DNA of 64,000 nucleotides from Leptolinea sp964446955 (GTDB lineage Bacteria; Chloroflexota; Anaerolineae; Anaerolineales; Anaerolineaceae), in assembly GCA_964446955.1 (NCBI GenBank), contig CAYUQJ010000003.1:310001-374000 (forward strand). Direction: 5' to 3'. Below the pieces are notes generated by a model, which was not told the DNA's origin, ran no database searches, and was given only the letters and a program-made list of their open reading frames with translations. A program made the translations under genes and the position numbers. This document shows positions 1-8,857 of this stretch, piece after piece; positions within the stretch are counted from its first letter, which is position 1; the number at the start of each line of letters is the position of its first letter.

Positions 1-262
1 GACCGTCAATCGATGCCGGAAGGCTGGTTGCCGTTGGAACAGGTGATGGCGGCAGTACGGTCGGGATGGCTGTCGGGGTGGATGTGGGAATGCTGGTTGG
101 CAAAATGGTCTGGGGAGTTGGAGCCACAGTGGGTGGATTGTCTGAGGGAACGACAGGAACAATTTCTGGTGGGGGCGAAGCCGGACGAGAAAAAACAACC
201 AGAAGCAAAAGTACCACGATGAGTGCGGATATGATCAATAAGCCGATTTTCTTGTTCACCAT
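1..262 (-). CDS. N-terminus of an exported, Thr/Pro-rich protein (partial)
   Basis: The reading frame is open from an ATG at 262-260 to the window edge, so only about 87 N-terminal residues are visible. They begin with two lysines and a strongly hydrophobic stretch (about residues 6-24), which looks like a signal peptide or membrane anchor. A long low-complexity linker rich in Pro, Thr, Ser and Val follows, of the kind that spaces extracytoplasmic domains from the membrane. A GGAGG ribosome site sits almost on the ATG and better fits the GTG one codon later (259-257), so either start is possible. The functional domain lies outside the window and no family can be assigned. It is transcribed divergently from the TetR gene. 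Confidence 0.6.
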   Translation of the reverse strand, partial: MVNKKIGLLIISALIVVLLLLVVFSRPASPPPEIVPVVPSDNPPTVAPTPQTILPTSIPTSTPTAIPTVLPPSPVPTATSLPASIDG

Positions 263-339
263 TCCCTCCAGTGGATTATCCGGTGATTCCTTTATCCCAA
301 AATATTATAGGTTTTTGTAAGTTTTTGTGTTTTGTACTC

Positions 340-370
340 TTGACAATTCCAGATATGGTTCTGGTATAAT
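340..370 (+). promoter_or_regulatory. Promoter of the TetR/ABC exporter operon
   Basis: TTGACA at 340-345 and a perfect TATAAT at 365-370, spaced 19 bases. The -10 is preceded by TGG, giving an extended -10 (TGnTATAAT) that offsets the long spacing. It reads into the tetR-type gene starting at 418. Confidence 0.65.
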
Positions 371-374
371 ATCA

Positions 375-399
375 ATGACCAAAATACTAAAGTAGTCAT
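375..399 (+). promoter_or_regulatory. Inverted repeat, candidate TetR operator
   Basis: ATGAC (375-379) and GTCAT (395-399) form the outer arms of an interrupted palindrome, with a second small inverted repeat (TACT/AGTA) near its centre. It lies just downstream of the -10 box and upstream of the regulator's start codon, the usual place for an autorepressor site. That the neighbouring TetR protein binds it is inference. Confidence 0.4.
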
Positions 400-417
400 A
401 GAGTACCAGAGGTGCTT

Positions 418-1080
418 ATGCCCAGATGGTTTTCGGAAGATGAGAAAGAAATAATCCGCGGAAAATTGCTGGAACAGGGTGAAAAACAATTCTCCCGGTT
501 CGGGTTTAAAAAGACCAGTGTGGATGAGATCGCCGCGGCGGTGGGAATCTCAAAAGGCGCTTTTTACCGTTTTTTTGAATCGAAAGAGCTATTGTTCATG
601 GAGATCATTGAACAGATTGAGGTCCGCAGCCGTCGTAAAATTCTGGCCTCCATTGATCTATCCGGAGCAACGCCGCGGGTTCGGTTGTTCCGCCTGTTGA
701 AAAGAGCCTTCAATCTTTTCGCAGAATTTCCGATGCTTCAGCAGCTTACAGGGAATGACCTTGACATATTGATGCGCGGAGTACCGGTTGATACCTTTCG
801 CGCCCATATAACAAGTGATCAGGGTTTCATTGACGAGTTAATTGCTGAGTGCCGTAAATCTGGCATATCCATCCAGATCGGAACGGAAGAAATGCTTGCA
901 TTGATCTATCCGTTGGTTGTTTCATTTGTTTCCGGTTTTGGCCAGGGAGACCAGACTCTGCCTGGAAATCTTGATATGCATTTGGAATTGATCGCTGCCT
1001 ACTGCCTGGGTGAAATCGAGTTGGAATGCCAGCTGCCAGACAGAATAGATGAGAGCAACGAAGAAGGAAAATTAGAATGA
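418..1080 (+). CDS. TetR/AcrR-family transcriptional regulator
   Basis: A 220-residue protein with a classic TetR helix-turn-helix at about residues 20-62: the segment GFKKTSVDEIAAAVGISKG followed by AFYRFFESKELLF matches the family's recognition helix region. The helical C-terminal ligand domain is divergent, as usual. ATG 418 is preferred because AGAGGTG (408-414) makes a ribosome site four bases before it; an in-frame GTG at 412 would lie inside that site. It is followed with a 4-base overlap by an ABC ATPase, so it probably represses the exporter operon it heads. The inducing ligand cannot be read from sequence. Confidence 0.88.
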   Translation: MPRWFSEDEKEIIRGKLLEQGEKQFSRFGFKKTSVDEIAAAVGISKGAFYRFFESKELLFMEIIEQIEVRSRRKILASIDLSGATPRVRLFRLLKRAFNLFAEFPMLQQLTGNDLDILMRGVPVDTFRAHITSDQGFIDELIAECRKSGISIQIGTEEMLALIYPLVVSFVSGFGQGDQTLPGNLDMHLELIAAYCLGEIELECQLPDRIDESNEEGKLE

Positions 1081-2009
1081 ATATGATTGAAACAGTAGGG
1101 CTCGGAAAAAATTACAGGGATGTAAAGGCAGTGGAAAACCTGTCCCTGAATGTCGCCGAGGGAGAAATATATGCATTCCTGGGTTTAAATGGAGCCGGGA
1201 AGACCACAACCATTCGTATGTTGCTTGGAATGGTCAAACCGACTACGGGATATGCGGCAGTTCTTCAAACCAGGGTTTCGCCGGGATCTAACAAGCCCTG
1301 GAAGGATGTAGGCTATCTTGTGGAGACACCTCATCCATACGCAGAAATGACTGTAATCGAGAACCTGGAAGCAGCCCGTTACCTGCATCCTGGAACACCG
1401 AAATCGGCTGTCAGCGAGATCATAGAACGGCTGGGGTTGTCTGAATATGCCAACCGGCGGGCTGGCAATCTTTCACTGGGGAATATCCAACGGTTGGGAT
1501 TGGCGAAAGCTCTTATCCACAAACCCAGATTGCTGTTTCTGGATGAACCGGCAAACGGGCTGGATCCTTCCGGGATCGTGGAGATTCGTGAGCTTTTACT
1601 TCAAATGACCCGGGAGGAAGGGGTCACGGTGTTTATGTCCAGCCATATTCTGGCGGAGGTTTCCCGCCTGGCTCAGAGAATTGGAATTATCCATAAAGGA
1701 CATCTTCTTCAGGAATTGACCCGTGAAGACCTGGAAAAGAACCGTCATCGCCGGTTGATTCTGCAAACACAGGATAATATCCAGGCTTTGCAGGTCTTAC
1801 ATGCAAACGGCAGGGTGGATTGTGCCCCGATGAATGGGAGCATTCTCTTAACGGATGACTTTTCAATCCAAAGGCCGGACAGGGTGAATGAGATCCTGGT
1901 CAACGCCGGGTTTCCTCCGACCCGTTTATATGTGGAAGAGGAAGAATTGGAAGATTATTTCTTGCGTTTGGTAGGCATGGAAGAAGGATATACAAATGGA
2001 CATTCTTAG
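1077..2009 (+). CDS. ABC-2 type exporter, ATP-binding subunit
   Basis: A 310-residue ATPase that powers the adjacent membrane protein. It shows Walker A (GLNGAGKTTT, about residues 37-46), a slightly divergent signature (LSLGNIQR) and Walker B with the catalytic Glu and D-loop (LLFLDEPANGLDP), then the switch His in SSHILAE. The roughly 90-residue extension after the nucleotide-binding core is typical of the CcmA/BcrA-like drug and lipid exporter class. Its ATG overlaps the regulator's stop codon by four bases and its end overlaps the permease start by 14, so the three genes are translationally coupled. Substrate unknown; drug, peptide or lipid export are all possible. Confidence 0.9.
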   Translation: MNMIETVGLGKNYRDVKAVENLSLNVAEGEIYAFLGLNGAGKTTTIRMLLGMVKPTTGYAAVLQTRVSPGSNKPWKDVGYLVETPHPYAEMTVIENLEAARYLHPGTPKSAVSEIIERLGLSEYANRRAGNLSLGNIQRLGLAKALIHKPRLLFLDEPANGLDPSGIVEIRELLLQMTREEGVTVFMSSHILAEVSRLAQRIGIIHKGHLLQELTREDLEKNRHRRLILQTQDNIQALQVLHANGRVDCAPMNGSILLTDDFSIQRPDRVNEILVNAGFPPTRLYVEEEELEDYFLRLVGMEEGYTNGHS

Positions 2010-2775
2010 AAATATGATATGGGTCGAATGGAGGAAAGCCATACAGTCCAGGATTCCCCTGTGGACTACGATTGGCTCGATCTTTTTGCCTGTCGTGATT
2101 GCGTTGATGATTTTGATATCGAAAAATCCCGAAATCTCACGAAAGCTAGGTGTTATCAGTGCCAAAGCGGATCTGATCGGATTGGCGGCAACAGAATGGC
2201 CGGGTTTCCTTGTTCTCGTTGCGCAATTGATGGCTACTGCCGGATTTTTTATGTTCATTGTCATTCTAAGCTGGATGTTCGGACGGGAATTTGCCGATGG
2301 TACAGCCAAAGATCTTCTGGCTGTACCGGTACCCCGAACAACCATACTGATGGGAAAATTCATCGTTTACGCCGGTTGGGCACTTGCCATGTCAGTATTG
2401 ATCCTATCAGGTAGTATGCTCATGGGTTCCATGATCAGTTTACCGGGCGGAAGTTCTGAAGTGATCTGGCAGGGAATACGGTTGAATGTTGTAACCGCTT
2501 TACTGGTCGTTCTATGTGTGATCCCCTTTGCTTTGCTGGCAAGTGCCGGACGAGGTTACCTGTTGCCTTTGAGTATGGCCATATTGACCATGATCGTGGC
2601 AAATGTGGCCATCGTCTTTGGCTGGGGCGATCTGTTCCCTTGGAGTATCCCGGGATTATATTCACAGGATACCGGTCTGATTGGGATGACAGGAATCTGG
2701 GTTGTGATAATCACCGGTTTGGTAGGCTGGTATTTTACTGATCTCTGGTGGAAGAAAGCGGATCAGAACAGGTAA
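1996..2775 (+). CDS. ABC-2 type exporter, membrane subunit
   Basis: A 259-residue integral membrane protein with about six predicted helices: an N-terminal helix after the WVEWRKAIQSR segment, a re-entrant region ending in FGREFADGTAKDLLAVPVPR, and four more helices towards the C-terminus. The motif around EFADGTAKDLL is characteristic of ABC-2 permeases. It overlaps the ATPase gene by 14 bases and presumably forms a 2+2 complex with it. It is the last gene of the TetR-led operon, since a terminator lies directly behind it. The substrate is not deducible. Confidence 0.85.
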   Translation: MDILRNMIWVEWRKAIQSRIPLWTTIGSIFLPVVIALMILISKNPEISRKLGVISAKADLIGLAATEWPGFLVLVAQLMATAGFFMFIVILSWMFGREFADGTAKDLLAVPVPRTTILMGKFIVYAGWALAMSVLILSGSMLMGSMISLPGGSSEVIWQGIRLNVVTALLVVLCVIPFALLASAGRGYLLPLSMAILTMIVANVAIVFGWGDLFPWSIPGLYSQDTGLIGMTGIWVVIITGLVGWYFTDLWWKKADQNR

Positions 2776-2796
2776 AAGTAAAAATTTGTATATAAA

Positions 2797-2821
2797 AACA
2801 GCCCGGATTTTCCGGGCTGTT
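2797..2821. terminator. Bidirectional intrinsic terminator
   Basis: A perfect 10-bp stem (AACAGCCCGG / CCGGGCTGTT) with a 5-base loop. A T-rich run follows on both strands, stronger on the minus strand. It separates the converging ABC exporter operon and the minus-strand coiled-coil gene. Confidence 0.85.
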
Positions 2822-2835
2822 TGGGTATTTATTCT

Positions 2836-3297
2836 TTATTTGGCCTTCGCCTGTTTCTCACTTTGCAGTGTGCGAATCCCGTTGCGGACCTGGGTAAGAG
2901 ATCGCTCCATCTCCATTTCGAGTTTGGATAATGACTGAAGCACGTAATCATCCGCTTCCAGGCGGGTATTTTCAGCTTCCACCTTCGCTTCGTTAATAAT
3001 CTGATTGGCACGCGCCTGGGCAGCCTGAACCAGCGAATCTTGCTGTATCAGTGATTCGCCTTTTTCACGCGCCAGAGCCAGGGTTCGGTTGGCTTCTTCC
3101 TGAGCCTGAGCCATAATCCTGTCCCTTTGGGCCAACAATTGTTGCGCTTTTTTGATCTCATCAGGGATTGATACACGCATCTGGTCGATCAGATCCAGCA
3201 TGCGGTCTTCATCAACCACAACGCTGTGAGTAAACCAGATCGATCGGCTTTCGTTAAAAAGTTCTTCCAGGCGGTCAACCAGATGCAGAATATCCAT
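2836..3297 (-). CDS. Coiled-coil protein next to coaD, ATP synthase b-subunit/DivIVA-like
   Basis: A 153-residue, highly charged, almost entirely helical protein. From about residue 40 it carries long runs rich in Ala, Glu, Gln and Arg with heptad-like spacing, indicating a coiled coil. It has no membrane segment, unlike true F0 b-subunits. Similar small proteins beside coaD are often labelled 'ATP synthase F0 subunit B-like' or DivIVA-like, but the sequence gives no proof of either role. It starts at ATG 3297 behind a GGAGG-type site and is the last gene of a minus-strand group with recG and coaD, 76 bases after coaD. A structural or cell-division scaffold role is conceivable. Confidence 0.65.
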   Translation of the reverse strand: MDILHLVDRLEELFNESRSIWFTHSVVVDEDRMLDLIDQMRVSIPDEIKKAQQLLAQRDRIMAQAQEEANRTLALAREKGESLIQQDSLVQAAQARANQIINEAKVEAENTRLEADDYVLQSLSKLEMEMERSLTQVRNGIRTLQSEKQAKAK

Positions 3298-3373
3298 ACC
3301 TACCTCCAGGGCGTACGCTGTTTCATTGGTTGCAAGTAATGAGCCAGGGCGGAACGGTGTTTTCTGTCCAGGA

Positions 3374-3898
3374 TCAATCTCTTAAGGATGTCATCTGATC
3401 GTTTGGGCGGTCGCTGCTCATATCCTTGAATTTCTCATTGAGAGCTTCTGCCACATACGAAGGTACCATGGTGGAAATATTTCCACCCAAAGAGGCAATC
3501 TCCCGGACTGTGGTGGATGACAGGAATGTATGCTCTTCGTTTGTGATCAGGGCAACGACTTCGATGTCATGCGCCAGCCGGTGGTTGGCCAGGGCCATAC
3601 GGAATTCATATTCAAAATCAGAGAAAACCCGCAACCCGCGTACGATGACTTTGGCGTTGATCTCACGGGCGTAATCAACCGTCAATTTGTTGTATCCCTG
3701 GACGATGATCCTTGGTTCTTCCTCGAAGGTCCTCTTTGCCATCGCAATCCGTTCTTCAGGAGTAAACAGCATATTTTTCAGTGGTTTGTTAAAAACGCCC
3801 ACGACTAATTCATCAAATAAACGCGAGGCACGCCAGGCAATATCAATATGCCCATAATGAATGGGATCAAACGAGCCAGGGAAAAAGGCGCGGATCAT
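3374..3898 (-). CDS. coaD: Phosphopantetheine adenylyltransferase
   Basis: Catalyses the penultimate step of coenzyme A synthesis, transferring AMP from ATP to 4'-phosphopantetheine to give dephospho-CoA. The 174-residue length is near normal (about 160). The nucleotidyltransferase signature is clear: PGSFDPIHYGHIDI near the N-terminus carries the T/HxGH motif (here HYGH), RGLRVFSDFEYEF is the CoaD-specific segment, and the ISTS-like motif appears as LSSTTVREIA. The extra 10-15 C-terminal residues are hydrophilic. It begins one base past the recG stop codon, so the two are cotranscribed. Confidence 0.95.
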   Translation of the reverse strand: MIRAFFPGSFDPIHYGHIDIAWRASRLFDELVVGVFNKPLKNMLFTPEERIAMAKRTFEEEPRIIVQGYNKLTVDYAREINAKVIVRGLRVFSDFEYEFRMALANHRLAHDIEVVALITNEEHTFLSSTTVREIASLGGNISTMVPSYVAEALNEKFKDMSSDRPNDQMTSLRD

Positions 3899-3899
3899 A

Positions 3900-6509
3900 T
3901 CAGCTCACATCTCCTTTGCCATCACCCCAGAAGTCATTCAGGGCGTTGGCTAATTTGCTGTTTTCCGGTTTCTCCAAAAATGGATCGACTTTAAACAACG
4001 ATTGCGCATGATGTCTTGCGGATTCGATCAAACGCACATCGGATAATTTGGCCATGCGCAGATCAGCATAACCTGATTGCCTTGTCCCAAGAAAATCGCC
4101 CGGTCCGCGTTGCTCCAGGTCTTTTTCAGCAAGGATAAAACCGTCATTGGTGGCTTCCATTACAGCCAGGCGCTCATTCTCGAGGTCTGTGTCTGCTTCT
4201 GGAATGAGAAGACAGTAGGATTGAGCTTGTCCCCGCCCGACACGGCCGCGGAACTGGTGAAGCTGGGAAAGGCCGAAGCGGTTGGCGCTTTCGATTAACA
4301 TCACGGTTGCGTTGGGAACATCCACGCCTACCTCAACCACAGATGTGGAGACCATGATCTGAGTTTCACCCGCGCGGAACTTTTCCATAACCGCGTCTTT
4401 TTCTTCCGGTTTTAACCGACCGTGCATTAATCCAAGTTGATATTCCGGAAATACTTCCTGTTGCAGCCGTTCATGTTCCTGGACTGCCGCGTTATTCTCG
4501 TCACTGTCCTCCCCCTGTTCCACCAAAGGATAAATAATGAAAGCCTGAAAGCCATCTGAAACCTGTTTCCGGATCAAGCGGTAGGCGCGTTCTCTTTCAA
4601 GCGGATGAACAACATGGGTTTCGATTGGCAGCCGGCCAACAGGCATTTCGTCCATAACAGAGAGGTCAAGGTCGCCATATACTGTCAGGGCGAGAGAGCG
4701 GGGAATGGGCGTGGCGGTCATAACCAACAGGTGTGGATTTTCGCCTTTCTGGCGCAGAGCAGCCCGTTGGGCCACACCAAAACGGTGTTGTTCATCAATC
4801 ACGGCCAGTTGTAGCTGCTGGAAGGTAACCGGCCCTTCGATCAGGGCATGGGTTCCCACAATGATCTTTATGGTTCCATCCGCCAGTGATTGCCGGATCT
4901 CGGCCTTCTCAGATTCAGGCGTGTCACCTATCAGCAGGCGAATTTCTTCAGGACGCAGTGGAGTATTTTCGCCTTCCGTCAGCAAACGAATTAATCCGCG
5001 GTAGTGCTGATCGGCCAGGATGCTGGTGGGTGCCATGAATGCCGATTGAGCTCCATCACGGGCGACCATCAGCGCCGCCATGGCCGCCACGATCGTTTTT
5101 CCTGAACCAACATCGCCCTGAAGAAGGCGGTTCATCGGCCGGCCTGATGAAAGGTCTGAGCGAATATCTGCGATTGCCTGTTGCTGGGCGGAAGTAAGCG
5201 TGTAAGGCAGTCGGGTAATCTGTTCAGACAACCAGTCATCCTGTGGTTGGAATACGCGGGCTGTGTTCGATTGCCAGAGCGCTTTCTGCCGGAGAACCCC
5301 CATCTGCAGTAAGAAGATCTCATCGAACGCTATTCTTCGGCGGGCGTCGTTCAGATCGTCAAAGGAATCCGGAAAATGGACTTGAAGCAGGGCTTCTGGC
5401 AGGGTGGTCAGGTCGGCTTCACCGCGAATCTGTTCGGGAAGGTAATCGGCTACTCGACGGGCGTTGTAGTCCACAGTCTGTTTCATCACACGCCGCATGA
5501 ATTTCTGGGTAATCCCCGCTGTGAGCGGATAGACCGGGCTTATCCGGTTTGTGGAAAGGTTTTCCGCTTCCAGGGGTTCAATTTCTGGATTATCCATCAT
5601 CAGCCGGCCAAGGTATTGTTTGATCGTACCGCTTACTGACACCTGGTCACCGGGTCGATATTGATTCACCAGGAACTTGCGGTTGAACCAGGTGATCCGC
5701 AAATTTCCGGTGGTATCACCGATAACAGCCTCAACAATGCTGACTTTGCCACTTCGAGCATCACGGGCGTGTATGGATTGAATGGTTCCGATAACGGTCA
5801 GGGTATCGCCATACATGATGCGGTTGATGGTCTTTGCCTGACTGAAATCGTGATAATCGCGCGGGAAGTTGTATAAAAGATCTTTGAGTGTGTAGAGATT
5901 AAGATTGCGCAGTTTCTTCGCTGTCTCTTCTCCAATACCCTGAATAACGGTAAGAGGGGCTCCAAGAGTTACAGGCGCGGCGGAATCTGGCAGGCGGGAT
6001 CCGGGAGTTAACCGGCGCGGCGGTTGTGTTTCCCGCGGTTTGCGTCTATCTATCACGGGTGTTGGGGTGGGAGTTCGAACAACCGGTGGTGGTGGCGGCG
6101 GTACAGGCCGTGGAATGGGAGCGGGACGTTCTTCTGATGATTTCTGTGGTGGAATTTCAGGCGGCGTACCAGGAGTAGCCGGTGTGGTTCGGGTGTTCTG
6201 TGGAAGAGGTCCGGTAGGTTTTCTGACCGGTTGCGGACGGACATCCTGTGGTTTGGGAGCCGGGATACCCATCATGTGGATATTCAGTTCCTGAATGATA
6301 TCCTGCCGGCGTCCGGTTTCCGCTGTGCTGTATTCCTCCAACAGATCAGTCACAGATTGTGTAATCTCCGTCGGAATACCCAGCGCGCGGGCTTCATTTT
6401 CCCAGTATGGAACAACCTTATGTAATCCACCGATTATGGCTGTGTTCTTAAACCCACGCTCTTTTTCAAGTTTAAGAAATTTTGATAAAGATTCAACGAT
6501 TGATGGCAT
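3900..6509 (-). CDS. recG: ATP-dependent DNA helicase RecG with N-terminal extension
   Basis: RecG remodels stalled forks and Holliday junctions. Residues about 185-330 contain the helix-hairpin-helix (VIQGIGEETAKKL) and OB-fold wedge. The helicase core follows with Walker A GDVGSGKT (465-472), DEQH box (572-575), the MTATPIPRSLALT motif, and the RGRVGRG and QRGPGDFLGTRQSG segments typical of RecG. At 869 residues it exceeds the usual 690 or so because of an added N-terminus: a helical part (1-85) and a very Pro/Thr-rich linker (about 86-170). Comparable extensions occur in RecG of related bacteria, but I cannot assign a function. It heads the recG-coaD-coiled-coil group. Confidence 0.95.
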   Translation of the reverse strand: MPSIVESLSKFLKLEKERGFKNTAIIGGLHKVVPYWENEARALGIPTEITQSVTDLLEEYSTAETGRRQDIIQELNIHMMGIPAPKPQDVRPQPVRKPTGPLPQNTRTTPATPGTPPEIPPQKSSEERPAPIPRPVPPPPPPVVRTPTPTPVIDRRKPRETQPPRRLTPGSRLPDSAAPVTLGAPLTVIQGIGEETAKKLRNLNLYTLKDLLYNFPRDYHDFSQAKTINRIMYGDTLTVIGTIQSIHARDARSGKVSIVEAVIGDTTGNLRITWFNRKFLVNQYRPGDQVSVSGTIKQYLGRLMMDNPEIEPLEAENLSTNRISPVYPLTAGITQKFMRRVMKQTVDYNARRVADYLPEQIRGEADLTTLPEALLQVHFPDSFDDLNDARRRIAFDEIFLLQMGVLRQKALWQSNTARVFQPQDDWLSEQITRLPYTLTSAQQQAIADIRSDLSSGRPMNRLLQGDVGSGKTIVAAMAALMVARDGAQSAFMAPTSILADQHYRGLIRLLTEGENTPLRPEEIRLLIGDTPESEKAEIRQSLADGTIKIIVGTHALIEGPVTFQQLQLAVIDEQHRFGVAQRAALRQKGENPHLLVMTATPIPRSLALTVYGDLDLSVMDEMPVGRLPIETHVVHPLERERAYRLIRKQVSDGFQAFIIYPLVEQGEDSDENNAAVQEHERLQQEVFPEYQLGLMHGRLKPEEKDAVMEKFRAGETQIMVSTSVVEVGVDVPNATVMLIESANRFGLSQLHQFRGRVGRGQAQSYCLLIPEADTDLENERLAVMEATNDGFILAEKDLEQRGPGDFLGTRQSGYADLRMAKLSDVRLIESARHHAQSLFKVDPFLEKPENSKLANALNDFWGDGKGDVS

Positions 6510-6616
6510 CTCGAAATTTTACCTTATTTTAATCTTCCGTATGCTCCAACTGGCGGCTTATATATGGAATGGACTTAAAAAGTGAAATATGTACAATAAT
6601 TATGAGGAAAAATGAG

Positions 6617-7537
6617 ATGGCTCTCGCTTTGATCAGTGGTGGAAGTGGAATGATAGGAAAAGCCCTCACAAGGCTTTTGCTAGATCGCGGGCATCAGGTG
6701 GTTATATTAACACGAGATCCCTTGAAGAAAAATGCTATCACTGAAAGCGCTGTTTGGGATGGTATTCACCCCGGTCTGTGGATGGATCGGGTCAATCAAG
6801 CGGATTGGATCATAAACCTGGCCGGCGAGAATATCGGGGGAAAACGATGGACACAGGACTACTGGCGCGCGGTTCGCGAAAGTCGGATCTTTAGCGGAGA
6901 GTTGCTGACGGAAGCAGTACGCCGGGCTTCCCATAAACCCACGGCTATGCTTCAAATGTCTGCTATTGGATACTATGGTACTCAGGATGTGAATGACGTC
7001 TCAGAATGGGACGAGAAAACACCGCCGGGGAATGACCGTCTGGCTGCCGTCTGCCGCGAATGGGAAGCCAGCTCCGCGAAAGTTGAAGGTATGGGAGTCA
7101 GGCGGCTTATTATCCGGACCGGGCTTGTCCTCAATAAAAATGCCGGTGTTTTGCCCAGGCTAGAACTGCCTTTCCGGTTTTTAGCGGGTGGTCCTATGGG
7201 AAATGGCAGACAAGTATATTCATGGATCCATGTTGCTGATCTGGTAAACGCTATGCTTTATCTGCTGGAAAAGCCGGATCTAACAGGAGCATTTAATCTT
7301 ACAGCTCCCGGACCGGTTTCGAACGCAGAATTCAGCCAGACGATTGGGCAGGTTTTGCGCCGCCCGTCCTGGCTGCCGGTTCCCGGCTTTGTGCTTAAGT
7401 TTGTTCTGGGGGAAATGTCCACATTGGTTATTGATGGTCAACGCGTGATTCCCAAACGTCTGCAGGAAGAGACTGGTTTCCATTTCACATATCCGGATAT
7501 TCAATCTGCTCTGGAAAACATCTATCAGCGAACCTGA
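6617..7537 (+). CDS. TIGR01777-type NAD(P)-binding sugar-epimerase-like protein (SDR39U1 family)
   Basis: A 306-residue extended short-chain dehydrogenase. The N-terminal Rossmann motif SGGSGMIG, the NLAGENIGGKRWT segment, the SAIGYYGTQ active-site region (Tyr with nearby Lys-poor context typical of this family) and the C-terminal DUF1731-like part (WLPVPGFVLKFVLGEM) identify the family. Its biological substrate is not established in general. ATG 6617 is preferred over upstream starts at 6569 and 6602 because GAGGA at 6604-6608 lies eight bases before it and the Rossmann fold begins two residues later. It is oriented with tyrS, 87 bases upstream of it, but tyrS appears to have its own promoter. 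Confidence 0.88.
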   Translation: MALALISGGSGMIGKALTRLLLDRGHQVVILTRDPLKKNAITESAVWDGIHPGLWMDRVNQADWIINLAGENIGGKRWTQDYWRAVRESRIFSGELLTEAVRRASHKPTAMLQMSAIGYYGTQDVNDVSEWDEKTPPGNDRLAAVCREWEASSAKVEGMGVRRLIIRTGLVLNKNAGVLPRLELPFRFLAGGPMGNGRQVYSWIHVADLVNAMLYLLEKPDLTGAFNLTAPGPVSNAEFSQTIGQVLRRPSWLPVPGFVLKFVLGEMSTLVIDGQRVIPKRLQEETGFHFTYPDIQSALENIYQRT

Positions 7538-7540
7538 TCC

Positions 7541-7571
7541 TTACAGGTATGGGACTCTACTGCGGTATAAT
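7541..7571 (+). promoter_or_regulatory. Possible promoter of tyrS
   Basis: A perfect TATAAT at 7566-7571 with a partial -35 (TTACAG, 7541-7546) at 19-base spacing, in the short gap before tyrS. No T-box leader is present; the gap is too short. Confidence 0.4.
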
Positions 7572-7624
7572 CTGTCCGGGAAAATCTGGCGCCAGCAGGC
7601 GCTTTTGTCAATGTGGAGGACACG

Positions 7625-8842
7625 GTGAATATCGACGATCAAGTAGAACTATTCATGCAGGGAACCGAATACGGCGATGAGAATTTAATGCAGGCGATGA
7701 AAGCTGAACTGAAACAGCGCCTGATCGATGCTGAAAAAGAAAATCGCCCTCTCCGCATCTATTGTGGATTTGACCCCCGCAAAGCAGACTTACACCTGGG
7801 TCACACAGTGCCAATGACGAAACTGCGCCAGTTTCAAGATTGCGGGCACGAAGTCACATTCCTAATCGGTAATTACACATCCCTGATAGGTGATCCCTCG
7901 GATAAAGATATTCTTCGGCCCCAATTAACCCCGGAAGAAGTGGAAGAGAATGGCCGTACGTATGCTGAACAGGCCTTCCGCATTCTTGATCCGGAAAGGA
8001 CCATCATTCGGTATAACGCTGATTGGTTATCCAAACTATCGTTTGGGGACTTGATCAAACTGGCATCCAATTTCACCGTTCAACAATTCCTGACCCGTGA
8101 AAATTTCAAGCTGCGTTGGGAAAAAGGGGATGCCATCTATCTTCATGAAACCTTTTATTCGATCATGCAGGGTTATGACGCGTATGCCATGCGTTCTGAT
8201 GTTCAGGTTGGTGGAACAGACCAGCTATTCAACATCGTTACCGCCGCTCGTAAAGTGATGACCTACATGGGAGAAAAACCGAACATTGCCATTATTCTGG
8301 GTATTCTTCCCGGCACTGATGGGATAGTCAAGATGAGCAAATCACTGGGTAACCACATTCCGATCAATACGACACCGGATGATATGTTCGGTAAAGTAAT
8401 GAGTATTCCCGATTCGGCCATGGGAACGTATTCTCGATTGGTCACACGATGGACTCCGGCAGAGATCAGAGTGCTGGAAGAAGGAATAAAGAATGGGTCT
8501 CTGCATCCACGCGATGCCAAAATGAAACTGGCACATGCGGTTACCGGCACCTTCTACGGTGAAAAAGAAGCTGACCAGGCACGTGATAATTTCGTCCGCC
8601 TGTTCCAGAAACATGATGTCCCTGAAGAAATGCCGGATGCCAGCGTTGCCCGTGACCAGTCTCTGCTTGATGTACTGGTTTCGTGTCAGTTGGTGTCATC
8701 ACGCAGTGATGGACGCCGCCTTGTGGAGCAAAAAGGTGTCAAATTGGACGGGCAGGTATTATCAGACGGAAGAGAACCATTGCCGCATGAAGGCGTTCTT
8801 CAGGTTGGAAAACGTCATTTTGTGCGAATTACGTTTTCTTGA
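7625..8842 (+). CDS. tyrS: Tyrosyl-tRNA synthetase
   Basis: Charges tRNA-Tyr with tyrosine. A class I synthetase of 405 residues with the HIGH-type motif HLGH in CGFDPRKADLHLGHT, the tyrosine-pocket segment GGTDQLFNI, the KMSKS loop (VKMSKSLGNH), and a C-terminal S4 RNA-binding domain (VLVSCQLVSSRSDGRRLVEQKGV). The pattern resembles the TyrZ-like branch rather than Escherichia coli TyrS. The GTG at 7625 is chosen because GGAGG (7615-7619) lies five bases upstream. An ATG at 7613 overlaps that site and would add four residues. The gene ends 15 bases from the convergent SEDS-fusion gene. Confidence 0.95.
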   Translation: MNIDDQVELFMQGTEYGDENLMQAMKAELKQRLIDAEKENRPLRIYCGFDPRKADLHLGHTVPMTKLRQFQDCGHEVTFLIGNYTSLIGDPSDKDILRPQLTPEEVEENGRTYAEQAFRILDPERTIIRYNADWLSKLSFGDLIKLASNFTVQQFLTRENFKLRWEKGDAIYLHETFYSIMQGYDAYAMRSDVQVGGTDQLFNIVTAARKVMTYMGEKPNIAIILGILPGTDGIVKMSKSLGNHIPINTTPDDMFGKVMSIPDSAMGTYSRLVTRWTPAEIRVLEEGIKNGSLHPRDAKMKLAHAVTGTFYGEKEADQARDNFVRLFQKHDVPEEMPDASVARDQSLLDVLVSCQLVSSRSDGRRLVEQKGVKLDGQVLSDGREPLPHEGVLQVGKRHFVRITFS

Positions 8843-8857
8843 GCCGAAAGTTACGCG

